A DNA stretch of 5,009 bases, from positions 1-5,009 of the forward strand of contig JAPLGF010000316.1 in the NCBI GenBank assembly GCA_026390275.1. The letters are read 5' to 3'. Of the stretch, positions 4,922 through 5,009 are shown one piece after another. This DNA is from Candidatus Atribacteria bacterium (lineage in GTDB: Bacteria > Atribacterota > Atribacteria > Atribacterales > Atribacteraceae). The position numbers and the translations under genes are program-made. Each line of letters opens with the position of its first letter. Within the stretch, counting starts at the first letter, position 1. The notes under the pieces are model-generated. The model had not been told where the DNA came from. It saw nothing but the letters and a program-made list of their open reading frames with translations, and did no database searches.

Positions 4922-5009
4922 TAAAAAATAAAATAATTTCGGATATCGGGATGAGGGTTGGGAATAATCACTTCTTTACAGAGGAGCCCTCTCCCGACAA
5001 TCATTTCCA
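4921..5009 (-). CDS. C-terminal tail of a probable BMC-domain shell protein (partial)
   Basis: The 28 codons before a TAA at 4923-4921 are open and in frame to the window edge. The tail reads EMIVGRGLLCKEVIIPNPHP followed by DIRNYFIF. The stretch EVIIPNPHPDI resembles the closing strand and turn of BMC-domain (Pfam BMC) hexamer and trimer proteins, where a valine/isoleucine-rich strand ends in I-P-x-P-H and a short helix; PduA, for example, has VIPRPH. A shell protein here would suit the operon, but whether it is BMC-H or BMC-T cannot be told from 28 residues. Its stop overlaps the tpiA ATG by one base (TAATG), which implies co-transcription and perhaps coupled translation. Confidence 0.6.
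   Translation of the reverse strand, partial: EMIVGRGLLCKEVIIPNPHPDIRNYFIF

Noticed and set aside
1..5009. CRISPR arrays, tRNA/rRNA genes, insertion sequences and riboswitches.
   Set aside because: No regularly spaced repeats, structured RNA signatures or transposase-like sequence were found. Coding sequence fills nearly the whole window.

Overview
The window is the interior of a bacterial microcompartment (BMC) operon. All genes lie on the minus strand, so transcription runs from position 5009 towards 1. In that order they are: the C-terminal tail of a probable BMC-domain shell protein (cut by the window edge), triosephosphate isomerase, a PduP/EutE-type CoA-acylating aldehyde dehydrogenase, two consecutive EutN/CcmL-type pentameric vertex proteins (BMC-P), an RpiB-family sugar-phosphate isomerase, deoxyribose-phosphate aldolase (DeoC), and a PduL-type phosphotransacylase whose 3' end runs off the window at position 1. 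Junctions are tight: a 1-base overlap, a 4-base overlap, and gaps of 5 to 31 bases. I see no internal promoter or terminator, and no gene-free stretch longer than 31 bases. This is almost certainly one polycistronic unit.

The combination matches what is known as a sugar-phosphate-utilising (SPU) BMC. The inferred core is as follows. DeoC cleaves 2-deoxyribose 5-phosphate to acetaldehyde and glyceraldehyde 3-phosphate. The aldehyde dehydrogenase oxidises acetaldehyde to acetyl-CoA, with NADH formation. PduL converts acetyl-CoA and phosphate to acetyl phosphate and regenerates CoA. Triosephosphate isomerase links the other aldolase product to dihydroxyacetone phosphate. The RpiB homologue would act on a pentose phosphate, but its active site is non-canonical and its substrate is open. 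DeoC, RpiB, the aldehyde dehydrogenase and PduL all carry N-terminal extensions or short amphipathic segments of the kind that target enzymes to BMC lumens. Triosephosphate isomerase does not.

SPU loci of this type (DeoC + RpiB + PduL + aldehyde dehydrogenase) are best known from Atribacterota (OP9/JS1) and some other uncultured, mostly anaerobic lineages. Moderate base composition, strong AGGAG-like ribosome binding sites and dense gene packing fit such a bacterium, but the window holds no phylogenetic marker, so the assignment is tentative. The points most worth a second look are the Asp-for-Cys RpiB active site, the operon-borne triosephosphate isomerase (with a possible TTG start), and an altered residue beside the DeoC Schiff-base strand.
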